A stretch of DNA of 64,000 bases from contig NZ_CP013267.1 of assembly GCF_001456115.1 (NCBI RefSeq), positions 1-64,000 of the forward strand, read 5' to 3'. Origin of the DNA: Sphingobium baderi. Its GTDB lineage: Bacteria; Pseudomonadota; Alphaproteobacteria; Sphingomonadales; Sphingomonadaceae. The position numbers and the translations under genes were made by a program. Below, one piece after another: positions 23,304 through 31,633 of this stretch (position 1 is the first letter of the stretch; each line of letters begins with the position of its first letter). The notes below the pieces were generated by a model, which had not been told where the DNA came from, did no database searches, and was given only the letters and a program-made list of their open reading frames with translations.

Positions 23304-23491
23304 TGGTCGTTCTCCAAATCTGCGATGTGGTCGGAAAGGTGATAGGCGAGAAGCTGACGCCCCCATGTCTGCGGGATCGACTTGCGGGGAACTTCGTGGG
23401 TGACGCTTGGCCCGCCGAACAGGTCGGCTTGCGTCCCGATAATCTTGAGCGCCGGAATATAGCGCGGCTCGCGGATGCAATGACGTGCCAT
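23300..23491 (-). CDS. Small protein behind repeated leader copy B
   Basis: A 63-residue protein starting MARHCIREPRYIPALKIIGT; the end is WGRQLLAYHLSDHIADLEND plus one residue. It starts directly at the 3' edge of leader copy B, with AAAGGGA about 10 bp before the ATG. It is the first gene of a four-gene overlapping run down to 22097. No family recognised. Confidence 0.55.
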   Translation of the reverse strand: MARHCIREPRYIPALKIIGTQADLFGGPSVTHEVPRKSIPQTWGRQLLAYHLSDHIADLENDQ

Positions 23492-23675
23492 GTCTTATGT
23501 CCCTTTCTTAAAATCGCCCTGCGGCGATGGCATCGGCCATCGGCGACACGGACGCCCAAGAACGCCGGGGGATTGGGGGCAGCGAGAATCTGCCAGAGTG
23601 GTGCGGGCGCAGCAAAGCGAGCCACGGTCGGGCTGATTGTCGTTGCTGGGAAAGGGGGCGGAGCGCCCCTTTCCC
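23492..23675 (-). promoter_or_regulatory. Repeated structured leader, copy B
   Basis: 184 bases, about 90-95% identical by eye to copy C (25811-26000). On the minus strand: a GGGAAAGGGGCGC...CCCTTTCCC hairpin, a conserved AGCAACGACAATCAGC block, the GCGTTCTTGGGCGTCCGTG block, a CGATGGC-CGAT-GCCATCG stem, then TTTTAAGAAAGGGA at the ribosome binding site. A 10-residue frame (MADAIAAGRF) is encoded by the last stem in copies B and C. Confidence 0.75.
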
Positions 23676-23733
23676 GCTGAATAAATGACACGCCGGCCTT
23701 GACCGGCTCCGCTTCATGTTGTGTTTTCGCCCC

Positions 23734-23973
23734 ATGGCGAACCGAGAAATAAAGCTTGATGCTATCGCAGAAGCATCCGCGCTGTTCGGAAGAAATTTTC
23801 GCGAGGCGCGCCAAGCCGCTGGCCTGTCGCAACAGGCCGTTCATGCCGAAACCGGCTTGGCTCAATCGTTTATTTCGGATGTCGAGAGGGGGAAAAGCAC
23901 GATCTCGCTCGACAATGCTGCTTACTTGGCGAATTGCGTCCGCGTCCCCCTTTGGAAACTGCTCGAAGACTAA
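23734..23973 (+). CDS. XRE-family helix-turn-helix regulator
   Basis: A 79-residue protein starting MANREIKLDAIAEASALFGR; the Cro/C1-type HTH spans about residues 22-75 (REARQAAGLSQQAVHAETGL, then SFISDVERGKSTISLDNAAY). It lies divergent to the copy B leader, 58 bp away, so it may act on that leader or its promoter. A small solitary repressor without a sensor domain. Confidence 0.75.
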   Translation: MANREIKLDAIAEASALFGRNFREARQAAGLSQQAVHAETGLAQSFISDVERGKSTISLDNAAYLANCVRVPLWKLLED

Positions 23974-24022
23974 AGCACCTCTCGATCCACACGCCGCCAA
24001 GATCGCCCAGGGCGATACCTCG

Positions 24023-24820
24023 CTATGCATGAGGGGGCCTTTCATCGGCGAGGCCAATCCACAGGATGCGCCGCGTCAAATAGGTGTCCCACGGCACGCG
24101 CGAGGGTTCATCGCTATCGTGGCGGTGATAGCTGATCTGGAACCGGAACGTGGTTCCCTCGATCTCGAAAAAGCCCGCGCGCTGCTCACCGCTGGGATCG
24201 CTGTTATGGCCAAAGTCGCAAAAAGCGGCGAGGGCATCATGCAGCAACCCATGAAGGCCAAGATTCGTTGTGAGATACAGGCGCGGCTCCGGCTGATCCG
24301 GCAACGGCGCAAAGAATGGCGATAGCCACAGGAGCACACCGGGAGAGTGGATGCGCTCGCAGCGCGCATAGGGGTTGTTATGCTCGCGCGCGAGCCGGTT
24401 GAAATAGACAGTGCGCGCGTGCCGGTCCTCGGCACTGATATGCGGATAGTCTTCGGGCGCGGCCGTGGCCTGTGCGCCTTCGACCTTCATAAGGTGCAAC
24501 AGGCAAGAACTGGTGGCAGGGCCGGTCCAGCGCCGCCAGCGATCGGCGATGCTTTCGCGGACATGGCGGGGAAGGCCGTAATAGTCTGCCCGCATCTCTC
24601 GCCACTGGCGGGCGATGAAGGCGCGCCGATCGCGCGCCGCGTTCATCGCGGAAACCTCCCGCCGTTCCATCTCGTCCGCCGCGCTGATCTGCGCGGCGGC
24701 TGTCGCGTCGGCAAAGAGAGGAAGCGCCTCGATCTGGCGGCGCTTCTTCCTTTCAAAAGCCGCGATCTTGCGCGGCGTTACAGCATAGCCTTCTGGCCGT
24801 GGGGTGCGCTGAAACCGCAT
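24023..24820 (-). CDS. Uncharacterised plasmid protein
   Basis: A 265-residue protein starting MRFQRTPRPEGYAVTPRKIA. The N-terminal 120 residues are charged and helical (AFERKKRRQIEALPLFADAT, then ARDRRAFIARQWREMRADYY); the C-terminal half includes CERIHSPGVLLWLSPFFAPL and RFQISYHRHDSDE. No recognised motif. It is 2 bp downstream of the gene at 24823 on the same strand, so these belong to one transcript with the copy C leader. Confidence 0.6.
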   Translation of the reverse strand: MRFQRTPRPEGYAVTPRKIAAFERKKRRQIEALPLFADATAAAQISAADEMERREVSAMNAARDRRAFIARQWREMRADYYGLPRHVRESIADRWRRWTGPATSSCLLHLMKVEGAQATAAPEDYPHISAEDRHARTVYFNRLAREHNNPYARCERIHSPGVLLWLSPFFAPLPDQPEPRLYLTTNLGLHGLLHDALAAFCDFGHNSDPSGEQRAGFFEIEGTTFRFQISYHRHDSDEPSRVPWDTYLTRRILWIGLADERPPHA

Positions 24821-24822
24821 GG

Positions 24823-25614
24823 TCAGAACGCGAATGCGGCTTGGCCGCTCGCCTCGGTGTAGATCGCACTATCGCCCGCTGCATAGCGTTCGCGCCCCAG
24901 CTCGGACCATTGCAGATGGCCAGAACGATCATGACGGAACCATCCGTCCTCGATGCCGTGAATCATGCCCCACGCCACGTCTTCCGCACACAAACGACCA
25001 TGATTGATCGGCCAATGCTCGCTGCCGGTGTCCTGACGGCAAGGGCTGGGGGCGCTGAAAGCGAGAATGGCCGCGCTGCGTTCGTCGGGTTCGGTCGCCC
25101 CTACCTCGCGCATGATCTCGCGCGCCTCGGCCGTGGTGATGTAGCCTGCGGCCTTCTTGTCCTCATGATGCGAATAGCGGCAACCATAGGCGACGGCCCG
25201 CATGATGCAGCGCGGTTCGGTAAAATCCTGCGTATCCAGCAATTCGCGCCATTTCCCGGCGCTAATGAGGTCCACGGCGTGCCACCAGCGGGCGGTTGGC
25301 GCTGTCGTGTAGCCGTAGCGGTTCGGCGCCCCGTTCCGGTCGATCTCGACGCCTAGAACCGCCTCGACGTGCAACACATAGGGATGGTCGGCCAGCAAGG
25401 GGTGACGAAGGCCAATCTTGCGAGGCTGACCTCCATCGGGGCGGCAAACCTCGATCGGAAACCCAAACATGCGTGAAGGGAGATTCCACGGCGCGGGCAG
25501 AGGAAAATCGCGCGGAACCGACAAGGCATGGTTGATGTCGAGAAGGTATAGATTGGGCGCGAAGCCCTTTTCCACCAGCGTTTCGCCAAGCGTATCGGAA
25601 GTCTGATTATCCAT
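24823..25614 (-). CDS. Uncharacterised plasmid protein
   Basis: A 263-residue protein starting MDNQTSDTLGETLVEKGFAP. Features include LDINHALSVPRDFPLPAPWN, YGYTTAPTARWWHAVDLISA, GCRYSHHEDKKAAGYITTAE and the aromatic C-terminus. No known family recognised. It is the second gene of the run behind leader copy C, 4 bp after the small gene. A large conserved orphan in a leading region is a reasonable candidate for an early-expressed protein. Confidence 0.6.
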   Translation of the reverse strand: MDNQTSDTLGETLVEKGFAPNLYLLDINHALSVPRDFPLPAPWNLPSRMFGFPIEVCRPDGGQPRKIGLRHPLLADHPYVLHVEAVLGVEIDRNGAPNRYGYTTAPTARWWHAVDLISAGKWRELLDTQDFTEPRCIMRAVAYGCRYSHHEDKKAAGYITTAEAREIMREVGATEPDERSAAILAFSAPSPCRQDTGSEHWPINHGRLCAEDVAWGMIHGIEDGWFRHDRSGHLQWSELGRERYAAGDSAIYTEASGQAAFAF

Positions 25615-25618
25615 GGCC

Positions 25619-25810
25619 TTAGTCCTCGATCTCGATTTCGCTGATCGCGGCCCATGGAAGGCAATAGTTATGGCCTTGGCATTCAATAGCGATGCCGATG
25701 TCATCCACGTCATAGACGCCAGACCGGGGATATGACTGATAGTGTGAAGTGATCGTGACCGTAACGCTGTCGGTGCGCTCGGCCAGTAGCTTGCGGAGAT
25801 ATTCCAGCAT
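25619..25810 (-). CDS. Small protein behind repeated leader copy C
   Basis: A 63-residue protein starting MLEYLRKLLAERTDSVTVTI; a second part reads VYDVDDIGIAIECQGHNYCL and ends EIEIED. It is acidic and beta-rich in appearance. It begins exactly at the end of leader C with AAAGGAAGGGAA before the ATG. It is unrelated to the genes behind copies A and B, so the leader is modular and not tied to one gene family. Confidence 0.55.
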   Translation of the reverse strand: MLEYLRKLLAERTDSVTVTITSHYQSYPRSGVYDVDDIGIAIECQGHNYCLPWAAISEIEIED

Positions 25811-26000
25811 TTCCCTTCCTTTCTTAAAATCGCCCTGCGGCGATGGCATCGGCCATCGGCGACACGGACGCCCAAGAACGCCGGGGGAATGGGGGGCAGC
25901 GGGAATCTGCGGGAGTGGTGCGGGCGCAGGGAGCGGAGCGAGTGAGCCACGGTCCTGCTGATTGTCGTTGCTGGGGAAAGGGGGCGGCGCGCCCCTTTCC
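25811..26000 (-). promoter_or_regulatory. Repeated structured leader, copy C
   Basis: 190 bases closely matching copy B and more distantly copy A. It contains the GGAAAGGGG...CCCCTTTCC hairpin, the CGATGGC-CGAT-GCCATCG stem and an AAGAAAGGAAGGGAA ribosome binding site. It ends 125 bp before the composite transposon. No promoter consensus is evident in its double-stranded form. Confidence 0.75.
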
Positions 26001-26230
26001 ACGCCTGACAAACTGACATGCAGGCGCTTGCGCCGGCACCGATCACGAAGGCCATTATGATCCGAGAAAATTGGATTGCCGGGATCACCTGGGTAAGACC
26101 TCGCCTTGCGGATGAACGCTACGACTGAGAACGGCGGAGCAATATTCGACCACGGTAGCGGCGGGATAGTCCTGCTGCGGGCGGCGTAAAAGTCGTCCAC
26201 CTTGAAGCCTTTCTGCCGAGTCAGGGAGGT

Positions 26231-27739
26231 GTGGGGATCTACAGCGTGGAACTTTATCTTCAGGTCCGTCTGGCTTGCGCGGATGGCATGAGCCAACGGG
26301 CGGCGGCGAAGCGTTTCAATGTGTCGCGCGAAACGGTACGCAAGATGCTGTCGTTTTCATCGCCGCCGGGTTACCGGCGCCAGTCCGTACCGCAGCGCCC
26401 GAAGCTGGACGGGTTTGTGGCGATCATTGATGGATGGCTTGAGGGTGACCGCAGTGTCCCGCGCAAGCAACGCCATACGGCGAAGCGGGTATTCGACCGT
26501 TTGCGCACCGAGCATGGTTTCACCGGCGGCTATACGATCATCAAGGATTACATCCGGGAGCGCGAACAGCGCAGCCGGGAGATGTTCGTGCCGCTGGCGC
26601 ACCCTGCGGGAGATGCGCAGGCCGATTTCGGGGAAGCGCTGGTGGAGATCGGCGGGGTGGAGCAGAAGGCCTACTTCTTCGCGCTCGATCTGCCGCACAG
26701 TGATGCCTGCTATGTGCGGGCCTATCCGGCGGCGGTGGCGGAGGCCTGGGTGGACGGACACGTGCATGCCTTCGCGTTTTTCGGCGCGGTACCGCGCTCG
26801 ATCGTCTATGACAACGATCGCTGCCTTGTGACGAAGATCCTGCCCGACGGCACGCGGCAGCGTGCCACGCTGTTCAGCGCTTTCCTGTCACATTACGTGA
26901 TCCGCGACCGCTATGCTCGCCCGGGCAAGGGGAACGAGAAAGGCAATGTGGAGGGGCTGGTAGGCTATTGCCGGCGCAACTTCATGGTGCCGATCCCGAA
27001 GTTCCCGACCTGGGAGGCGTTCAACCTGTGGCTGGAGGAGCAATGCCGCAAGCGCCAGCAGGACAAGGTGCGCGGGCAGAGCGAGACGATCGGTGAGCGG
27101 CTGCAGCGCGATCTCGCGGCCATGCAGCCTCTGCCCGCTACACCCTTCGAGGCCTGCGATCAGAAAGGCGGGCGGGTCTCCTCGCAATCCCTGGTGCGCT
27201 ACAGGACCAACGATTATTCGGTTCCGGTGGCCTGGGGCCATCAGGAGGTCTGGATCAGGGCCTATGTCGATGAGGTGGTGATCGGCTGCCGCAGCGAAGT
27301 CATCGCCCGTCATCCTCGTTGCTATGCCCGCGAGGAGGTTGTCTTCGACCCGCTCCATTATCTCCCGCTGATCGAGCAGAAGATCAACGCATTCGACCAG
27401 GCTGCGCCTTTGCAGGGCTGGGACCTGCCCGAAGCGTTCACGACACTGCAGCGGTTGATGGAAGGGCGCATGCACAAACATGGCAGGCGCGAATATGTGC
27501 AGGTACTGCGCCTGCTGGAAACGTTCACCCTCGCCGATCTCCAGGCGGCGGTCGAACAGGCCATCGATCTTGGCGCCATCGGCTTCGATGCCGTCAAGCA
27601 CCTCGTCCTGTGCCGGATCGAACGCGTACCGCCCAGGCTGGACCTGGACGTCTATCCCTTCCTGCCACGCACCACGGTCGAGAAGACCTTTGCCAGAGCC
27701 TATCTGAGCCTGCTCTCCGACCGGCAGGAGGCCGCATGA
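26231..27739 (+). CDS. istA: IS21-family transposase IstA, copy 1
   Basis: A 502-residue transposase read from a GTG. It has an N-terminal HTH (SQRAAAKRFNVSRETVRKML), the DDE core beginning GDAQADFGEALVEIG, VYDNDRCLVTK and the E in GNEKGNVEGLVGYCRRNF, and a C-terminal Mu-type beta domain (SLVRYRTNDYSVPVAWGHQE). All catalytic positions look intact. Its stop overlaps the istB start. Confidence 0.93.
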   Translation: MGIYSVELYLQVRLACADGMSQRAAAKRFNVSRETVRKMLSFSSPPGYRRQSVPQRPKLDGFVAIIDGWLEGDRSVPRKQRHTAKRVFDRLRTEHGFTGGYTIIKDYIREREQRSREMFVPLAHPAGDAQADFGEALVEIGGVEQKAYFFALDLPHSDACYVRAYPAAVAEAWVDGHVHAFAFFGAVPRSIVYDNDRCLVTKILPDGTRQRATLFSAFLSHYVIRDRYARPGKGNEKGNVEGLVGYCRRNFMVPIPKFPTWEAFNLWLEEQCRKRQQDKVRGQSETIGERLQRDLAAMQPLPATPFEACDQKGGRVSSQSLVRYRTNDYSVPVAWGHQEVWIRAYVDEVVIGCRSEVIARHPRCYAREEVVFDPLHYLPLIEQKINAFDQAAPLQGWDLPEAFTTLQRLMEGRMHKHGRREYVQVLRLLETFTLADLQAAVEQAIDLGAIGFDAVKHLVLCRIERVPPRLDLDVYPFLPRTTVEKTFARAYLSLLSDRQEAA

Positions 27740-28503
27740 GCGATCAGGCCCCGGAGATCCTTCTCGCTCACCATCTCAAGGCGCTCAAGCTGCCTACGTG
27801 CCTGCGTGAGCATCACAAGCTCGCGCGGCAATGTGCCGCTGAAGGCGTCGATCATATCCGCTTCCTCGCCCGCCTCGTCGAGATGGAAATGATCGACAGG
27901 GAGCGTCGCATGGTCGAGCGGCGCATCAAGGCCGCGCGCTTCCCCGCCGTCAAAAGCCTCGACAGCTTCGACTTCGCCGCCATCCCCAGGCTCAACAAGA
28001 TGCAGGTGCTCGAGATGGCGCGCTGCGAGTGGATCGAGCGGCGTGAGAACGCCATCGCTCTGGGGCCATCAGGCACCGGAAAGACGCACGTAGCGTTGGG
28101 GCTCGGACTGGCAGCATGCCAGAAAGGACTGTCGGTGGGCTTCACCACCGCGGCAGCGCTGGTCAGCGAAATGATGGAGGCCCGCGACGAGCGCCGTCTT
28201 CTGCGCTTCCAGAAGCAGATGGCCGGATACAAGCTGCTCATCATCGACGAACTGGGCTTTGTGCCGCTCTCCAAGACCGGCGCCGAACTGTTGTTCGAGC
28301 TGATCTCCCAGCGTTACGAACGCGGCTCCACCTTCATCACCAGCAACCTGCCCTTCGACGAATGGACCGAAACCTTCGGATCTGAGCGTCTCACAGGCGC
28401 GCTCCTCGATCGCCTGACCCATCACGTCAGCATCCTCGAGATGAACGGCGAAAGCTATCGCCTCGCGCACAGCCGGGCCCGCAAGGCCAAAACCAGACCC
28501 TGA
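27736..28503 (+). CDS. istB: IS21-family transposition helper ATPase IstB, copy 1
   Basis: A 255-residue DnaC-like AAA+ protein starting MSDQAPEILLAHHLKALKLP. Walker A is GPSGTGKTH, Walker B is LLIIDELGFVPL, and the LIISQRYERGSTFITSN-like segment carries the sensor region. It remodels target DNA and activates IstA. It overlaps istA by 4 bp. Confidence 0.93.
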   Translation: MSDQAPEILLAHHLKALKLPTCLREHHKLARQCAAEGVDHIRFLARLVEMEMIDRERRMVERRIKAARFPAVKSLDSFDFAAIPRLNKMQVLEMARCEWIERRENAIALGPSGTGKTHVALGLGLAACQKGLSVGFTTAAALVSEMMEARDERRLLRFQKQMAGYKLLIIDELGFVPLSKTGAELLFELISQRYERGSTFITSNLPFDEWTETFGSERLTGALLDRLTHHVSILEMNGESYRLAHSRARKAKTRP

Positions 28504-28644
28504 AAATTACACCAATGCCGGGGGGAGTGGCCCTCGGGCTACGCCCTCACGCCACTCCCCCCGGCATGTAACACGATGGCCTGGTTTTACGCCGCCGAAT
28601 GGCCGACTTTTGCTCCGCCGTTGACAACAGGAAGAGAATCGCAG

Positions 28645-28758
28645 ATGAGTGGATCGCAGCTCGACAGGCGAGCATTGCTGGGTGGGCTAACCCTGTCGCT
28701 GGCCGACAGGACAGCGCTGATCCGCCGCTGGGTGGCGGCAGGCGCGCCCAATAATTGA
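28645..28758 (+). pseudogene. Fused remnant of a Tat-exported protein
   Basis: A 37-codon frame (MSGSQLDRRALLGGLTLSLA, then DRTALIRRWVAAGAPNN). The start looks like a twin-arginine signal (DRRALLGGLTLSLA), but it passes straight into what looks like the C-terminal tail of another domain. An internal deletion that fused the ends of a longer gene is the simplest explanation. It lies 17 bp before the EthD-domain gene. Confidence 0.35.
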
Positions 28759-28774
28759 ATAGGAGAGAGAACCG

Positions 28775-29149
28775 ATGCTCAAGGCCATGGTCCTGTTGAA
28801 ACGCCGTCCGGACCTGACCGTCGCGCAGTTCCGCGAGATCTACGAAACCGGCCACGCCAAGCTGGGCGAGCGCCTGCTGACCGGGCGCGCGGTGCGCTAT
28901 ATGCGGCGCTATCTCAACGGCATTCCCAATCCCGTGACGGGCGTACCGGAGGAAACCGAATACGACGTCGCGACGGAAATGTGGTTCGCGGACCGGGAAA
29001 GTTTCGAAAGCGCAATGGCCATGCTGGGCACGCCCGAGATCATGGCAGAAGTCGCCGCGGACGAGGAAACCCTGTTTGACCGCTCGCGCAATCGCTTCTT
29101 CACGCTGGAGGAGCGCGAATCTGCCTGTGTGGCGGAAGCGGCGGAATAA
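28775..29149 (+). CDS. EthD-domain protein
   Basis: A 124-residue protein starting MLKAMVLLKRRPDLTVAQFR, with GGAGAGAG before the ATG. The 'KxxxLLKRRPdlt.eqFR.yyE..Ha' opening and MWFADRESFESAMA segment are typical of the EthD dimeric alpha+beta barrel. Family members act in breakdown of ethers, aromatics and polyketides, often beside TonB receptors and dehydrogenases in sphingomonads. Here it is cut off from any pathway, as cargo of the composite transposon. Confidence 0.78.
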   Translation: MLKAMVLLKRRPDLTVAQFREIYETGHAKLGERLLTGRAVRYMRRYLNGIPNPVTGVPEETEYDVATEMWFADRESFESAMAMLGTPEIMAEVAADEETLFDRSRNRFFTLEERESACVAEAAE

Positions 29150-29490
29150 TCCGGATCCGCCTCCTGTGGGGGAGGGATTCCAGTGCTAGGCGTCTGCCAG
29201 CATCGTGCTGTTGCTTGCAGCCACCCCGTTCGTCGTCAGCCTGCTTGGCCGGTGACGCCTGGCCCCGGCAGGACTGTCTTCCCGATGATGGCCGCTTTCT
29301 CCCCAAGCCGTATGATTGTTCAAAAATGCGAAATGAAGTGAAGCGTTTGCTGAATTAATATTATCGATTGCCAGCATTCAAGCCAGCTTCAAAAAATGCT
29401 TGCTTCAAACATGACCAGGTCCAGGCAGCCTTAATTTGAAGGATGATTGGTGCTTTCAAAAGCTCTGAACACAATAAGCTTCTTTTAATC
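29150..29490. other. Intergenic region, no gene found
   Basis: 341 bp between the EthD gene and the photolyase stop. The right half (29320-29480) is AT-rich compared with the rest and contains no coherent frame. Possible weak terminator elements near 29155-29170 (a CCTCC...GGGAGG pair). Nothing else was recognised. Confidence 0.3.
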
Positions 29491-31041
29491 TTACTTTGCC
29501 CAGCTGGCAGCCGCCGGTTCGAGCGTTTCCAGAAATTCGGCCGCACTGTTACGATACGCATCGCGGACCTCGGGTTTCATCCGATCCCAGTTAGCATACA
29601 TGTTGACCATGCGACGGTTACGGCGAAACCGCTGTTCGTGTCGTGCTAGAAAATCCCAATAGAGCGCATTGAACGGACAGGCTCCATAGCCGGTCTTCTT
29701 CTTCACGTCATAGCGGCATGAACCGCAATGATCAGACATACGGTCGATATAAGCGCCGCCGCCGGCATAGGGCTTGGTCGCCAAACGCCCACCGTCTGCG
29801 TGCTGGCTCATGCCCAAAACATTGGGCAATTCCACCCATTCAAAGGCATCGGCATAGACGACAAGGAACCAATCGGCCACCTCCTGCGGGCGTACGCCGG
29901 CCAGCATGGCAAAGTTGCCAAGAACCATCAGCCTCTGGATATGGTGGGCATAGGCATGATCGTGCGTGTTGCGGATCGCTTCGGCAAGACACAGCATATC
30001 GGTCTTGCCGGTCCAATAGAATTCCGGAAGCGGGCGAGTCGCCTGTAACGCATTGGCGTCCGCGACATCGGGCATTTCGAGCCAGTAATAGCCCCGCACA
30101 TATTCGCGCCAGCCGATGATCTGGCGAATGAAGCCCTCCGCCGCGTTCAAGGGCACATCGCCGCGCGCATAAGCATCGGCGGCCGCTTGCGCGATCTCCA
30201 ACGGTAACAACAGGCCCAGGTTCAGTGCAGGACTGAGCCAGCTGTGATAGAGCCAGTCCTGACCGGTCACCATCGCATCCTGATAAGTGCCGAAGTCAGG
30301 CAGCGCGGTCCGGATGAAATGCCCCAGCGCCCGCCGGGCCTGAGCGGCGGTAACTGGCAGGGCGAATTTATCGAGGATGCCAAAGTGCGCGCCGAAGCGA
30401 TCCTCCACGAGCGCGATCACATCCAAAGTGATCTCATCAGGCGTAAAATGCATCGGCTCGGGATAGTTCAGCCCACGCTTCGGGGGTGCCCGGTTTTCCT
30501 TGTCGAGGTTCCACTGGCCACCCTCGGGTTTGCCGTCATCCGTCATGAGAAGGCCGGTCTTGCGCCGCATCTCGCGGTAGAAGAATTCCATGACGAGGTC
30601 GTTGCGGGCCTGTGCCCAGGTCTGGAATTCCAGAATGTCGCAGAGAAACCTGTCGTCAGTGAGGACCTTGACCGGGATGCCGAATGTAGCTGCCCATCCG
30701 TCGATCATGACCTTGACGCGCCATTCGCCAGACTCGACCATACGAATGGCGGAGGCCCGGTGACGCGCGACGGCACGGCGGACTTCACCCGTAAAGCTGC
30801 CGCTGTTTTCCGCGTCGTCGATTGCAATGTAGTCGACCGACCAGCCTGCTTCCCGCAGTTCTTCGGCGAAATGGCGCATGGCGGAAAAGATCAGGGCGAT
30901 CTTGCGCTTGTGATGGCGCACATATGTCGCCTCCTCCATCACTTCCATCATCAGGATAACCGCATCCGCTGGGTTCACGCCGCGCAGCGAAGCAAGTTCG
31001 TGGCTCAGTTGATCGCCAAGTATGGGAATGATGACCGTCAT
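29491..31041 (-). CDS. Iron-sulfur bacterial cryptochrome/photolyase (PhrB-like)
   Basis: A 516-residue protein starting MTVIIPILGDQLSHELASLR. The N-terminal Rossmann domain (residues 1-130) has the ILGDQL signature of the FeS-BCP/prokaryotic (6-4) photolyase class. The C-terminal FAD domain includes YWLEMPDVADANAL, HDHAYAHHIQRLMVLGNFAM and NVLGMSQHADGG. Cysteines in DHCGSCRYDV and GYGACPFN (about residues 437, 440, 453), plus one near 349, are the [4Fe-4S] ligands. It repairs UV (6-4) photoproducts using light. It is the main intact cargo gene of the composite transposon, divergent from the PRC-barrel gene. Confidence 0.92.
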   Translation of the reverse strand: MTVIIPILGDQLSHELASLRGVNPADAVILMMEVMEEATYVRHHKRKIALIFSAMRHFAEELREAGWSVDYIAIDDAENSGSFTGEVRRAVARHRASAIRMVESGEWRVKVMIDGWAATFGIPVKVLTDDRFLCDILEFQTWAQARNDLVMEFFYREMRRKTGLLMTDDGKPEGGQWNLDKENRAPPKRGLNYPEPMHFTPDEITLDVIALVEDRFGAHFGILDKFALPVTAAQARRALGHFIRTALPDFGTYQDAMVTGQDWLYHSWLSPALNLGLLLPLEIAQAAADAYARGDVPLNAAEGFIRQIIGWREYVRGYYWLEMPDVADANALQATRPLPEFYWTGKTDMLCLAEAIRNTHDHAYAHHIQRLMVLGNFAMLAGVRPQEVADWFLVVYADAFEWVELPNVLGMSQHADGGRLATKPYAGGGAYIDRMSDHCGSCRYDVKKKTGYGACPFNALYWDFLARHEQRFRRNRRMVNMYANWDRMKPEVRDAYRNSAAEFLETLEPAAASWAK

Positions 31042-31243
31042 GGCGGCGTGTTATCTCCGATTGCCTGACCCGATCAATTCCGAGCTGACGAATGCCTGAA
31101 AACCGATGTTGTTGCATCTCACTATGTGATCTGGAATGCATTTCAGCATGCCGACGATCACGCCTTGGACCGAGCACATGTCCAGGGCGGCAACGCTGAA
31201 GGAACTGCGGAGTTGCTCGGTGGTTCTGCTTGGCGGAACATCC

Positions 31244-31633
31244 ATGGGCCAACGGAGAACAACAGTGAGCGAACCGAAAGATCCGAACACGCTTCTGGTC
31301 AATGCCAAAGCCGATGGCCTTAATGTCCGGTCGCGCGATGGCGATCGTCTCGGGCACATATATGCCTATATGGTCGACAAGCGTAGCGGGCAAACCAGCT
31401 ATGCGGTGCTGAGCCTTGGAGGCTTCCTCGGCATGGGCAAAAGCTTCTACCCCCTGCCATTCGGCCTGCTAGCGTATGATGCTGTCGACGACGTCTATGT
31501 GGTCACCGTCGATCGCCGTGTTCTTGAAGGCGGGCCCAGCTGGGCAAACAACGCGCCAGAATTCAACCAGGCATATGCTGACAGGGTGTCCAGCTACTAC
31601 GGCGTGGATCCTGTTAACGTCTCCCGTAGTTGA
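31244..31633 (+). CDS. PRC-barrel domain protein
   Basis: A 129-residue protein taken to start MGQRRTTVSEPKDPNTLLVN; a GTG at 31265 is an alternative. The core (VRSRDGDRLGHIYAYMVDKR, YAVLSLGGFLGMGKSFYPLP and a short LLAYD strand) is a PRC-barrel, a small beta domain found in stress and photosynthetic proteins. It is followed, with overlapping stop and start (TGATG), by the kinase-like gene. The pair, with the photolyase, suggests a chromosomal stress or light-response cluster picked up by the transposon. Confidence 0.75.
   Translation: MGQRRTTVSEPKDPNTLLVNAKADGLNVRSRDGDRLGHIYAYMVDKRSGQTSYAVLSLGGFLGMGKSFYPLPFGLLAYDAVDDVYVVTVDRRVLEGGPSWANNAPEFNQAYADRVSSYYGVDPVNVSRS

Larger units (their letters stand above)
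26126..28626 (+). mobile_element. IS21-family element, copy 1
   Basis: 2501 bp. The left end TGAGAACGGCGGAGCAATAT and the complement of the right end, TGTCAACGGCGGAGCAAAAG, are imperfect terminal repeats typical of IS21. It carries istA and istB. By eye it is identical along its length to copy 2 at 32274-34774 (offset exactly 6148 bp). Confidence 0.93.

Noticed and set aside
24823..26088. A longer protein reading through leader C into the gene at 24823
   Set aside because: The upstream half would translate the repeated leader in a different frame from its position in copies A and B, and the downstream gene has its own start with an acceptable site at 25614.
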